Shown here in pieces: positions 34,300 to 42,396 of a DNA stretch of 56,489 nt (position 1 is its first letter; each line of letters opens with the position of its first letter). The notes below the pieces were generated by a model. The model did not search any database and had not been told where the DNA came from. It saw nothing but the letters and a program-made list of their open reading frames with translations. The stretch is from an uncultured Actinomycetes bacterium (GTDB taxonomy: Bacteria > Actinomycetota > Coriobacteriia > Coriobacteriales > Atopobiaceae), in the NCBI GenBank assembly GCA_900314645.1, contig OMWB01000018.1, forward strand, positions 1 through 56,489. The letters are read 5' to 3'. The position numbers and the translations under genes were made by a program.

Positions 34300-36731
34300 G
34301 CGAGCACCCCCAGCTCCTTCATCTGCCTGGCCGCGTCGCGCCCGATCTCGTCGGTGAGGCTGCGGACGTCCCTGGTCGTGTCGTTGTTCACGAAGGTGTC
34401 GATGCTGACCTGCACGGTGAGCCCGTCGCCGACGGCCCTGGTGCCGAGTCCCGCCGTGAACTGCGAGATTCCCTGCGCGCTGAGCGGCACAACGGCCTCC
34501 GGCACGCCCGCCTCGCCGACGAGCGCCGACGTCGGCCTCGTGACGATGCCGCCGGCTGCGAGCGCGACGCCCGATGGCAGCAGAAAGCTCAGGTCTATCG
34601 ACGGCAGCGACTCCATCCAGCCGCCTATCTGGCCGAAGCCGTCCACGATGGGCTTGAGGACGTTGTCGTGCACCCAGCGCAAGGCGCTCCCGATGATGTC
34701 GATGACGTTCAGGATGTGGGGCAGCCAGTAGTCGGCTATGTCGATGACGGTATCGAAGATGGGCGCGACGTTCTCGATGAGCAGCCCCAGCGTGTCTGCC
34801 ATGTCCGGCAGGTGCTTTGCCACGAACTCGATGACCCTCTCCACCATGTCCATGATGGTCGGGATGTGGGGCGCGAGGGCGTCGATGCTGTCGGCTATCG
34901 CAGGCGCGAGCATCTGGGCGGCCTTGACGAACAGGTCCGCTATCGGGTCGATGTAGGGCTCAAGTGTGCGGATGATGCGGTCAACCGCAGGCATGAGGGC
35001 TTCGGCTATGTCGGCGCATGCCTGCATGAGTGTCGGGATGTGTGGCGCGAGCAGGCTCACGAGCTCGCCCGCGTACGGTATCGCGTCTGCCAGGAAGCCG
35101 GAGACGATGCCGAAGGCCTCCGCCAGGTATGGGGCGACGTCGGACGCGACGGAGCCGATGGTGTCCGCCAGCGCCACGCCGACGGCACCGCTCGCTTCGA
35201 GGATGCCAGGGATGAGGGGAAGCACCGCCTCGGCGACCTGCTCCCACATCGCGAACGCGGCAGTCCACGTGTCGACCTTCACGTCCATGAAGGTGGTGGC
35301 GATGTCGGATAGCCACCCCTCCACGGTGGGCAGTGTCTCGCGCACGTGGTCGAGGACGGGCGTGATGCCCTCAGACAGGGGCTGCGCGAGCTCTGAGGCT
35401 TTCTGGGCAATCGAGCCAAGCAGCTGCTCCGCGAGCGGTAGCGACTCTCCGACGATTCTGCCCAGGGCGATGCCGACGGGCTCGAGCGCGGGGCGGATCG
35501 TGCCCATCGCCGATGAGAGGGCTTCGGAGACGCGGGCGATGCGGCCCTTCACGTCGAGCCTGTCGAGCGTGGCGGTGAGGTCGCTCATCCACGGGCCGAA
35601 CTGCGAGCTTATGCTGTTGATGAACCCGGAGATGTTCTCCTGTCCCACCCAGTCGAGGCCGGTGGCGAGCGCCTTGCTGATGCGGTTGCGCACGTTAGTG
35701 ACGGCCGTGCCGATGCCCGCCGTGGCCGTCGCCGCCTGCTCCGCGAAGGAGGCGTAGTTCCCCAGCCCCTCGCTTTCCAGCCTCAGGAACGCCTCGTTGA
35801 GCTCGGTCAGCGGGATTGTCCCGTCCTTGGAGCCGACGAGGTTGTTGTAGAGGTCCGTGGTGTTGAGGAAGCCCATGGACTCGGCCACCTGCTGCAGCTG
35901 TGCGGGAGCGGCGTTGACCACGCTTCGCCAAGCGGCCATGTCCACCTTGCCGGCGGCGAGCATCTGGCTCCACTGCTCCAGGGCGTTGGCCTGCAGGGAC
36001 GCATCCTTGCCACCCGCCACGATCGCGTGGTTGAAAGCGATGGCGCTCTGCGTGGCGAGGTCCATGTCACGTCCGAAGGCGGGCACGATCTTCTGGGCGA
36101 ATGAGACCAGCTCGTCGAGGCTCGTGGGCAGCCCGTCGATGGAGTCGGAGAGCCGCTGGATGGATGCCTCGGCCACCGCGCCGTCGATGCCCATGTTGGA
36201 CATGATGCGCGGGAAGTTCTTCAGCGTGTCCAGACGTCCGATTGCCGAGCCCATGGAGCTGGTGACGGTCCCGATGGCCGACTGCGCGATGCCCGAGATG
36301 ACGGACCAGATGGCTATCTTGGATGCCGTGAGGCCGCTGGATATCCCGTTGCCGAGGTTGATTCCCAGGGAGCGACCCGCGCTCGTGATCTGGCTGGACG
36401 CCACGGAGGCGAACGTCGAGCCGACGGTCGAGGCCGCCGTCCTGATGCCGCTCGTGACGTGGCTGCCGACCGACGAGAGCGCGGACCCCGCGACGCTCGC
36501 CGCCCTTGAGCAGATGCCCTGCAAGCTGCCGGCGATGCCCGATGCCTTGGAAGCGAAGGAGGACGAGAACGTTCCGCCCGCCTTGGACCCCGCGTCCCTT
36601 GCCGCCCTGGACGCCTCGTCGGCAATGCCCGAGAAGGCGTTGCCGCCCTTGAGCGCCTTGCGCACCTCGGAGTTGAACCTGTCCATCGACGGCATGAGGG
36701 ACACGTATGCGGTACCCACCTCGGTGGACAC
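34296..36731 (-). CDS. Tail tape measure protein
   Basis: An 811-residue protein that starts at GTG 36731 behind GGGGTGATCAA. The opening MSTEVGTAYVSLMPSMDRFN, an alanine/serine-rich first 170 residues, a tape-measure core (DTLKNFPRIMSNMGID, then FGRDMDLATQSAIAFNHAIV and WRSVVNAAPAQLQQVAESMG), and long helical, hydrophobic repeats after residue 400 identify it. It fixes tail length (by the usual 1.5 angstrom per residue rule roughly 120 nm, an inference) and passes through the tube during DNA injection. Confidence 0.9.
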   Translation of the reverse strand: MSTEVGTAYVSLMPSMDRFNSEVRKALKGGNAFSGIADEASRAARDAGSKAGGTFSSSFASKASGIAGSLQGICSRAASVAGSALSSVGSHVTSGIRTAASTVGSTFASVASSQITSAGRSLGINLGNGISSGLTASKIAIWSVISGIAQSAIGTVTSSMGSAIGRLDTLKNFPRIMSNMGIDGAVAEASIQRLSDSIDGLPTSLDELVSFAQKIVPAFGRDMDLATQSAIAFNHAIVAGGKDASLQANALEQWSQMLAAGKVDMAAWRSVVNAAPAQLQQVAESMGFLNTTDLYNNLVGSKDGTIPLTELNEAFLRLESEGLGNYASFAEQAATATAGIGTAVTNVRNRISKALATGLDWVGQENISGFINSISSQFGPWMSDLTATLDRLDVKGRIARVSEALSSAMGTIRPALEPVGIALGRIVGESLPLAEQLLGSIAQKASELAQPLSEGITPVLDHVRETLPTVEGWLSDIATTFMDVKVDTWTAAFAMWEQVAEAVLPLIPGILEASGAVGVALADTIGSVASDVAPYLAEAFGIVSGFLADAIPYAGELVSLLAPHIPTLMQACADIAEALMPAVDRIIRTLEPYIDPIADLFVKAAQMLAPAIADSIDALAPHIPTIMDMVERVIEFVAKHLPDMADTLGLLIENVAPIFDTVIDIADYWLPHILNVIDIIGSALRWVHDNVLKPIVDGFGQIGGWMESLPSIDLSFLLPSGVALAAGGIVTRPTSALVGEAGVPEAVVPLSAQGISQFTAGLGTRAVGDGLTVQVSIDTFVNNDTTRDVRSLTDEIGRDAARQMKELGVLA

Positions 36732-36735
36732 TTGA

Positions 36736-37140
36736 TCACCCCCTCGCGTAGGGCAGTATGGAGTCGATGAGCTCGAAGTCGGTCGCCTCCGCTTGTGCGG
36801 TGTCGGCGCTCACCTTGGCGGGAGTTGCCATTGGCTGTGGCCTGTTGACGCCCTTCGCTCCGTCCTCGGAGAGCATCCAGGCGAGGTGACGCACGGCATG
36901 CTCCACACGCGCCAGGATGTACGCCTCGTCGCCCCATTCGAGCGCGGGGCTCAGCGCCCTGGACGTGCGGGACTCCCTAGGCAGCTGTGCGGCGAGGGCG
37001 GCGAGGCGCACGACCTCGGGCGTTGTCTCGCCGCCCTCAAGGCCTTCTCGGAAGTCATGCAGGTTGAGGTTGTAGAACTGCTGGAAGTCAGCCAGCAGCT
37101 CGTCGGGGTGCCGCGCCAGCAGCGTGGCGAGCGTGGCTAG
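36736..37140 (-). CDS. Tail assembly chaperone, -1 frameshift extension (GT-like domain)
   Basis: This frame stays open from the slippery site at 37140 to 36736, giving 134 residues (LATLLARHPDELLADFQQFY, then REGLEGGETTPEVVRLAALA). This is the DUF5361-type T domain of actinophage tail chaperones. It has no start of its own before the internal Met at 37011, so expression is best explained by -1 slippage from the 80-codon gene before it, giving a 214-residue fusion. The fusion recruits tube protein to the tape measure, whose gene follows directly. Confidence 0.8.
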   Translation of the reverse strand, partial: LATLATLLARHPDELLADFQQFYNLNLHDFREGLEGGETTPEVVRLAALAAQLPRESRTSRALSPALEWGDEAYILARVEHAVRHLAWMLSEDGAKGVNRPQPMATPAKVSADTAQAEATDFELIDSILPYARG

Positions 37141-37379
37141 TTTTTTGCCTCGCCACCCACGGCGAGCGTGACGCGGTCGAGCAGCCCCAGCATGCGGTCG
37201 GCGTCGTCGTCCAGCTGCTCGGCGTACTCGTCGGAGTGGCCGCAGAAGATCTTGTCGAGCGCGGAGTAGAAGCCTGCGGGGTCGGACGCGCCGAGGGCGA
37301 GCGCCTTCTGCACGCTGAAGCGCCTCGGAGCGCGCTCGTCGTACTCGAAGGTCATGCCGTCGTACTGAAGGGTCTTCAT
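37137..37379 (-). CDS. Tail assembly chaperone, zero-frame product (G-like)
   Basis: An 80-residue acidic protein (TLQYDGMTFEYDERAPRRFS, CGHSDEYAEQLDDDADRMLG) that ends Ala-Lys-Asn-stop directly on the slippery heptamer. It has the size and position, between major tail protein and tape measure, of the G-type chaperone. Ribosomes that do not shift make this product; those that shift make the longer fusion. The ratio of the two is normally important for tail assembly. Confidence 0.85.
   Translation of the reverse strand: MKTLQYDGMTFEYDERAPRRFSVQKALALGASDPAGFYSALDKIFCGHSDEYAEQLDDDADRMLGLLDRVTLAVGGEAKN
37140..37146 (-). promoter_or_regulatory. Slippery heptamer A AAA AAC for programmed -1 frameshift
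   Basis: In the zero frame the codons are GCA AAA AAC followed at once by TAG (37139-37137). This gives the canonical X XXY YYZ heptamer. Slipping back one base changes the next codon to CTA and enters the long open frame of the chaperone extension. Confidence 0.9.
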
Positions 37380-37390
37380 GGGTGGCCTCC

Positions 37391-38008
37391 CTAGCCTGCG
37401 GTGGTCTCGGTGGACTGGATGAAGTCGATGACCGTGTCCACGTGGGTGGTCGCGGAGCTGCCGCTGCCCTCGGTCCAGGTGTAGGCGTTGCAGGTGACGG
37501 TCACCTCGCGGCCCACCAGCTCGGTGGAGCTGATGGTGAGGTCGCTGACCTCGCTCACCTGCCCGTCGGGTATGATCTTGCGCCAGCGGCGGCCGTCCTT
37601 GAGGACGAGCTCGGCCACGTAGACGCGGTGCTCGCGCTCCTCGTTGTTGTGGTGGACGGTGATGAGGCCGGAGGCGTCCGTCACGTTGGCGTGCCCGTAC
37701 TGCTCGCCGAGGCTGTCCCTCTTCACCTCCACGAGCTTGAACCTCTCGGTCTCGACGCGGTTGGACCGGCTGGTGTTGATCGCGTCGCCGTTCATGTCGG
37801 TGTCGGTGTTGGTGTCCACGCTCTCGGACTCCACGATGCCTTCGGAGGCGACGTAGCCCAGGTTGAGGAAGGCCTCGGTGAGCTGCGTGGAGAAGCTCTT
37901 GAGCTGCGGGATGAGCGCGAGCACTGCCGCGCTGCGGGGCGCGCTGAACAGGTAGCCGCCCGCGATGCCCTTGCCCGTCGATACGTTCTTGGTGTCGTTT
38001 GCCGCCAT
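37391..38008 (-). CDS. Major tail tube protein
   Basis: A 205-residue protein. The start (TKNVSTGKGIAGGYLFSAPR) and the tube signature VTDASGLITVHHNNEEREHR and LKDGRRWRKIIPDGQVSEV are typical of actinophage and Firmicutes major tail proteins. It lacks the extra C-terminal Ig domain found in some relatives. It lies two genes before the tape measure and ahead of the chaperone. It forms the hexameric rings of the non-contractile tail. Confidence 0.85.
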   Translation of the reverse strand: MAANDTKNVSTGKGIAGGYLFSAPRSAAVLALIPQLKSFSTQLTEAFLNLGYVASEGIVESESVDTNTDTDMNGDAINTSRSNRVETERFKLVEVKRDSLGEQYGHANVTDASGLITVHHNNEEREHRVYVAELVLKDGRRWRKIIPDGQVSEVSDLTISSTELVGREVTVTCNAYTWTEGSGSSATTHVDTVIDFIQSTETTAG

Positions 38009-38021
38009 GGGCGGGCTCCTC

Positions 38022-38393
38022 TCACTTGTTGATGGTCATGTCGCAGGGCACGCTGTAGCAGTGGCCCGCAGGGGTTGTCGACCTCGCCCAGCCGTTGCGG
38101 TACGGCGCGTCGGTCGACACGTGGCTCACGAAGGGGTCCCTGTCCGGCATCGCCCGCATGAGCGCGGCCACCTGCCGCGCTAGGTCGTAGGCGTGCACGT
38201 CGGTGGAGGCGTGGCAGTCCAGGAGCAGGCTCGGGAGGTCGAGGAAGTCGCTCTCCGTGCCGCCGTTGGGGTTGACCACCACGTACGTGGACAGCCCTGA
38301 GGCCTCGCTGGGCACCTCGGTGGCGACCTTGGTGCCGCCCAGCTCTGCAGCGAGGTAGGCGCGCACCCTGCGGACGGGGTCGGTCGTCGCCAT
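38022..38393 (-). CDS. Tail terminator/completion protein
   Basis: A 123-residue protein just upstream of the tube gene. The opening DPVRRVRAYLAAELGGTKVA and the middle phrase DCHASTDVHAYDLARQVAAL are those of head-tail joining proteins of gp17/U type, which cap the tail and bind the head. No enzyme motif is visible. The assignment is by size, position and pattern. Confidence 0.7.
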   Translation of the reverse strand: MATTDPVRRVRAYLAAELGGTKVATEVPSEASGLSTYVVVNPNGGTESDFLDLPSLLLDCHASTDVHAYDLARQVAALMRAMPDRDPFVSHVSTDAPYRNGWARSTTPAGHCYSVPCDMTINK

Positions 38394-38394
38394 G

Positions 38395-38694
38395 TCACGC
38401 TCCTCGTATCGATTGCAGCGCCGCCTGGAGGGCTCGGTCGACGCGTTGGTTGTGACCCCTCGTGCGGAAGTCGGTCACCCTCTGGTGAGTACTGGTGGCT
38501 CGTGCGTGCGCGCGCATCCTTCCGGATCGCACGTCGCAGGAGCACTCCAGGCCCTGGCCTCGTGCGGCCTCGGCGACCTGCCTCGCCTTCGCGAGGAGGT
38601 GCGCCTGCACGGCGTCCGAGTTCATGATCTTCCGGTACGGCTCCTTCGAGCCGTTGGGCACGTAGCGCCTGAGCGTCGCGGTGCTAGACGTCAT
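38395..38694 (-). CDS. HK97 gp10-like neck protein
   Basis: A 99-residue basic protein whose start overlaps the end of the preceding adaptor by 11 nt. It contains the helix EPYRKIMNSDAVQAHLLAKA and the short beta-arm GRMRAHARATSTHQR found in gp10-like head-tail connectors. It probably sits between head adaptor and tail terminator. Confidence rests on position and size. Confidence 0.65.
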   Translation of the reverse strand: MTSSTATLRRYVPNGSKEPYRKIMNSDAVQAHLLAKARQVAEAARGQGLECSCDVRSGRMRAHARATSTHQRVTDFRTRGHNQRVDRALQAALQSIRGA

Positions 38695-39115
38695 AGCGCA
38701 CCACCCTCACCACGAGGTTCCACTCGCAACCAAGCGGCAGCGCCGCGTCCGTGTAGCGCTCGGGATCTCCCACCACGCGGTAGTCCTCGCCGCGCACGGT
38801 GACCAGGGCGTTGCGCACGTCCATGTCGAACTCCCTGGGGAAGTAGAGCGTGAGGTCGCACTCCATGCCGTGGGGGCGTCCCGGCTCTATCCGGTCGTAC
38901 GTCGTCGTGGACGGGTTCACCAGGACGTTGTCCACCTGCACGGACCCCGTTCTGTGGCGGGACGGGATGCTGCCGCCTCCCCACATGCTGTTGAGCAGGT
39001 CGCCCCAGGTGATGGTGCCCGGGTCCTCGTGGCCGTGCTCCCACACCTCGTTGCCGAAGTCGTCGGTGCCGGTGAGGGCGGGGATGCTCACCCACACGGT
39101 CTCGCCGGCGATCAT
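38684..39115 (-). CDS. Head closure (stopper) protein
   Basis: A 143-residue protein, with start at the ATG at 39115 that overlaps the preceding stop (ATGA); a longer upstream extension would run through the previous gene and is rejected. The beta-rich sequence (GTDDFGNEVWEHG, VDNVLVNPS, ECDLTLYFPREFDMDVRNAL, VVGDPERYTDA) is that of gp16/stopper-type proteins, which plug the portal channel after packaging. Confidence 0.7.
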   Translation of the reverse strand: MIAGETVWVSIPALTGTDDFGNEVWEHGHEDPGTITWGDLLNSMWGGGSIPSRHRTGSVQVDNVLVNPSTTTYDRIEPGRPHGMECDLTLYFPREFDMDVRNALVTVRGEDYRVVGDPERYTDAALPLGCEWNLVVRVVRYDV

Positions 39116-39519
39116 CACTGGCCTCCGTCGCGATGCGGTTGCAGGAAGCCGACCCGCACCTGGCCGATGCCGAGCGTGCGGCGCTCGCTGGCGAGGATGT
39201 AGACGTCGCCACCGGGGTTGGCCGCGGTGCTGGTGAAGCTGTACGGGCCCGCCGTGCCCTGCTGCGACTTCAACCCTAGGGGAAGCGGCTGCTCTATGGC
39301 CCGCTCCACCATGGAGCAGCAGATGGCGCGCAGGTTGGACGCGAAGGGCTCGGTGCCGGCGGAGACGCGCCCCCTCCACGGGATGCTCGAGGCGTCCATC
39401 TCGGCCGCGAGCTTGGCGGTGGCGTCCGCCAGCTTGGCCTCCGCCATGGAGGCGGCGCGCCCCGTGAGGTCCGAGGCGCGCCGCGCGTTGAGGTCATCTA
39501 TGGTCGCGAAGGGCTCCAT
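39115..39519 (-). CDS. Head-tail connector (adaptor) protein
   Basis: A 134-residue protein with a long N-terminal helix bundle (ATIDDLNARRASDLTGRAAS, AEAKLADATAKLAAEM) and C-terminal GPYSFTSTAANPGGDVYILA, as in Gp19/Gp15-like adaptors that attach to the portal. It follows the capsid gene by 15 nt and is coupled by ATGA to the stopper gene. Confidence 0.75.
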   Translation of the reverse strand: MEPFATIDDLNARRASDLTGRAASMAEAKLADATAKLAAEMDASSIPWRGRVSAGTEPFASNLRAICCSMVERAIEQPLPLGLKSQQGTAGPYSFTSTAANPGGDVYILASERRTLGIGQVRVGFLQPHRDGGQ

Positions 39520-39534
39520 GAGGCCCCCTTACTG

Positions 39535-40683
39535 TCAGGACTTGGTCACGGTCACGTGGTAGGCGGTGGCGGACATGCCCTTCGCGACGACCACGTTCAC
39601 GTCGTTGGTGCCCGCGACCCAGGTCGCGGAGCCTCCGCTCTCCACCTGCGTCCCGTTGACGTAGATGGCGACCGTCGCCCCCTCGTCGCTCGCAGTTGCG
39701 GAGACCGTGTTGGTGGCGTTGGTGGTGGCCGCCGCGTACTCGGTCACGTCGGCCGAGAAGGACGGGCTGAGCGACAGGCTGCCGATGCTGAGCGCGGACA
39801 GCGTGGAGTCGTCGGCGCCGCCGCTGATGGTGGCCTTGACGATGTAGTTCATGACCTCCGGGAAGAGCAGGATGCCGGTGTCGGCGTAGGTCTCGGCGGT
39901 GCCGTTCTGGTGGCGGCCGGTGTGGTGGACGCCGATGAGGCCAGTCTCGTCGCTGACCTCGAACTCGAGGCCCGCGCGCGCGAGCTCGGAGAGGTCCACC
40001 GCGTAGCAGTTGATGTTCTCCGTGAGCGTGGCGTAGACCGTGCCCCTCGGGACCTTGGCGTCGAAGACGCAGGTGCCGAGCGACAGGAAGTTGCGCAGGT
40101 ACGTGAAGCCGAAGGCGCTCTCCACGTTGTTGATGGTGGCGGCCCCGAGGTAGGTCGCGAGGTCGAGGGGGTTCGCGAAGTAGATCGGGGTGCCGTCGGT
40201 GTCCATCTCGGAGAGCGTGTTGGCGAGCGTGCCCCAGGCCATCGCGAAGGCCTGCTGGAAGGTCGCGCCAGTCGCCACGCCGGTTCCCTGCGCGAGGAAG
40301 TCGAAGAACTTGCGGCGGATGGAGCCCTGGATGTCGCGCAGCATCTTGCGGTCGGTCTGGCCGACGGCGGTCTCGTAGCCGAACTTGAGGATGGCCTGGG
40401 CGGTCGTTGCCTTGCGCCACTCCTCCAGGTCGACGGTGTAGGCCGGGCCCTTCACCTGCGTGTACTTGGAGAGCGGGATGTCCTCGCCCTCGGCGACGGT
40501 GCCCGACGCGAGGTTGCCGGTGACGGTGTACATCTGCACCTGGGTCCCGGCGCGCAGCACCTGCGGCTCGGTGATGTCGAGGACGGTGAGCAGCGCGGTC
40601 ACGCCCTGCTCGAACTGGTGGACGAAGTCGATATCCTGCACGCGGGCGAGCGCGGCGGAGTTGATGAGGTTGGCGTCTGCCAT
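39535..40683 (-). CDS. Major capsid protein with C-terminal cadherin-like/Ig domain
   Basis: A 382-residue HK97-fold capsid protein. The N-terminal 285 residues (FVHQFEQGVTALLTVLDITE, EEWRKATTAQAILKFGYETA, LSELARAGLEFEVSDETGLI) form the capsid core. Residues about 292-382 (STLSALSIGSLSLSPSF, DVTEYAAATTN, VNGTQVESGGSATW, VTVTKS) are a cadherin-like beta-sandwich of the kind fused to surface proteins. The domain would project from the shell and may bind host mucus or glycans; that role is inference. Confidence 0.85.
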   Translation of the reverse strand: MADANLINSAALARVQDIDFVHQFEQGVTALLTVLDITEPQVLRAGTQVQMYTVTGNLASGTVAEGEDIPLSKYTQVKGPAYTVDLEEWRKATTAQAILKFGYETAVGQTDRKMLRDIQGSIRRKFFDFLAQGTGVATGATFQQAFAMAWGTLANTLSEMDTDGTPIYFANPLDLATYLGAATINNVESAFGFTYLRNFLSLGTCVFDAKVPRGTVYATLTENINCYAVDLSELARAGLEFEVSDETGLIGVHHTGRHQNGTAETYADTGILLFPEVMNYIVKATISGGADDSTLSALSIGSLSLSPSFSADVTEYAAATTNATNTVSATASDEGATVAIYVNGTQVESGGSATWVAGTNDVNVVVAKGMSATAYHVTVTKS

Positions 40684-40752
40684 GTCTGGCCTGCCTTTCT
40701 GCCTTTCGGCGTCTTTCGCGCTCGGCGCGCGTATGGATGGTGTCTGGTCCTG

Positions 40753-41286
40753 CTAGTTGAAGAGCTCGAGGTTGGCGAGTATCGCGGCGCGCCTCTCTGC
40801 GGCGTTCCTGATGCCGAGGATCTGGTCCTTGGTCATCGGCACGCCTTGGTCGAGGCCGCCTCCCTCGCTCACCTGCGGGTAGACGGGCATGGACGCGCGG
40901 ATGGCCTTGGCGTGCTCGCGCAGCTCGTCCTCGGTGTCGCCGCGCAGCGCCGCCGCCGGGATGCCGGTCTCCGCGGCGACCTTGTCGCGCCACTCCGAGA
41001 GCTCCTTGGCATGCTGGAGCTCGGCGAGGGCGGACTCGGCCTTCTCGGCCCGCGCGAGCAGGTCTGGCACCTTGGCCGCCTCGGCCTTTGCGTCCTCGTA
41101 GTCGTCGGGCACGGCGCTGGCGAGCGCGCGCCCGATCTGGTCCTTCACGCGCAGGTAGAACTCCTCCTGCGTGGTGATGGGCTGGAATGCGGCGGGTTCG
41201 GCGGGTTGCGTCTCCGCCGGTGCGGGCTGCGTCGTGGCCTCTGTGGTAGTTGGTTCCGTTTGTATGACACTTGTCTCGTCAGCCAT
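40753..41286 (-). CDS. Capsid scaffolding protein
   Basis: A 177-residue protein from the ATG at 41286, behind AAGGAG. A low-complexity threonine- and proline-rich N-terminus (TTTEATTQPAPAETQPAEPA) leads into a long coiled coil (AKAEAAKVPDLLARAEKAES, then ELQHAKELSEWRDKVAAE). This is the normal composition of phage scaffolds, which direct capsid assembly and are lost or cleaved. It lies directly before the capsid gene. Confidence 0.75.
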   Translation of the reverse strand: MADETSVIQTEPTTTEATTQPAPAETQPAEPAAFQPITTQEEFYLRVKDQIGRALASAVPDDYEDAKAEAAKVPDLLARAEKAESALAELQHAKELSEWRDKVAAETGIPAAALRGDTEDELREHAKAIRASMPVYPQVSEGGGLDQGVPMTKDQILGIRNAAERRAAILANLELFN

Positions 41287-41336
41287 AGCTGCTCCTTCCT
41301 GCTCTTTTTGCATATAAGGCAAGATTGGCTGCGAAC

Positions 41337-41366
41337 GTGAAAGGCCTCCTTGCGGAGGCCTTTCAC
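41337..41366 (-). terminator. Perfect 13-bp hairpin closing the moron
   Basis: GTGAAAGGCCTCC (41337-41349) and GGAGGCCTTTCAC (41354-41366) pair fully around a 4-nt loop, 29 nt beyond the stop of the 333-aa gene and 51 nt before the scaffold start. It should stop moron transcription, and would also stop late read-through unless antitermination occurs. Confidence 0.75.
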
Positions 41367-41394
41367 AAATATCTTCAGTTGTGCTACAGGCGGG

Positions 41395-42396
41395 CTATAG
41401 CATCGGCTCGATCATTTGGATTGACAGAGCCTCACGAACGAGTTTCGGTTCGACATCGCCTGGTTTGATTTCGGGTGTTGTTCGCACGTGTACAGTTACG
41501 CGGTCCATTACGGAGTACTGAGCAAGATCGCTGTCGCTCAGTTCACCACGCTTAATGTAGACGGTGGGCAGTTGCTTCCCATTCTCGTCTTGGCCATCTG
41601 GAAGAATCTCTAGGCGCTTCGTTACAGAGATTGTCTGAATCACTCCAGTGATATCTTCCTCATAGGAGTCAATATTGCGCGATTCTATGCTGTGGTAGGC
41701 ATAGCTTGCCGCTTCGCTCGTAAGAGTTACACGACGCGTTGGCTTTTCTGGCTCCTCCCATGTCACATCGACGTCAAAGTCGCTGTCTGCAAGCCTCTTC
41801 AAAAGGGCCTTAAGTGTGGCAGCTTGTCGAGGACCAGCAGCCTTAACCATATCGATGAAGGGCTCGATGTCAACCATGCTAATCGTTGAGAGCAGCTCTA
41901 TCAGCTGATCCATGCTCTCATCGGCAAGAACAATCTTCGGATACTCGTACCCAAACAACGACTCGCCTTGCGGGTAGGCAATCGCCATCTCATCCGCCTT
42001 AGGCGTTATCGATAAGACGATGGACCCCGGTGCAGGTTGCGCATCCAAGCTTAACTGGGTGTCGTGAATAACTGCTTGTGGAACCCTACCCCTAGATGCT
42101 CCGTGGCCTTCAATCACAGCTCCAATAGCAGTAACCAAGCTCTGGAAAAGCGACATGACGTTACCGACAGCATCCAAGTCAGCTGAATGCTCGTGCACGC
42201 CGTTGCCGTGGATACGCAGCGAACCGGCTGACTTGATTACCCGCGCCGTGCCAGCCTGAATGCGTGTCATCGCCTCAACGCTTGCTCTGCTGAGATCACT
42301 TGCGGTTTCCCACTCTGGTTCAAAGTCGCGATATTGCTCCTCGTCAACACCTAGCTCTTGGAGCAGCTTCAGCAAACGGTTGTCGTCAGCCTGCAT
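41395..42396 (-). CDS. Unknown 333-aa moron protein, partner of DUF6932 protein
   Basis: Starts at the ATG at 42396 behind GGAGGTGAT and overlaps the upstream gene by 11 nt. The N-terminal third is helical (RLLKLLQELGVDEEQYRDFE, VGNVMSLFQSLVTAIGAVIE); the centre has PAPGSIVLSITPKADEM and the C-terminal half is beta-rich (RVTVHVRTTPEIKPGD). No catalytic motif, membrane segment or known domain is evident. Composition is AT-richer than the flanking structural genes, so it is an acquired cargo gene. Coupling to a nucleotidyltransferase-like gene suggests a two-protein unit, perhaps toxin-antitoxin or superinfection exclusion; neither is shown by sequence. Confidence 0.65.
   Translation of the reverse strand: MQADDNRLLKLLQELGVDEEQYRDFEPEWETASDLSRASVEAMTRIQAGTARVIKSAGSLRIHGNGVHEHSADLDAVGNVMSLFQSLVTAIGAVIEGHGASRGRVPQAVIHDTQLSLDAQPAPGSIVLSITPKADEMAIAYPQGESLFGYEYPKIVLADESMDQLIELLSTISMVDIEPFIDMVKAAGPRQAATLKALLKRLADSDFDVDVTWEEPEKPTRRVTLTSEAASYAYHSIESRNIDSYEEDITGVIQTISVTKRLEILPDGQDENGKQLPTVYIKRGELSDSDLAQYSVMDRVTVHVRTTPEIKPGDVEPKLVREALSIQMIEPML

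Noticed and set aside
39494..41340. Large overlapping open frames opposite or out of frame with the capsid and scaffold genes
   Set aside because: Arginine/glycine-rich or valine/aspartate-rich shadow composition, no domain pattern, and a convincing capsid gene in the competing frame.
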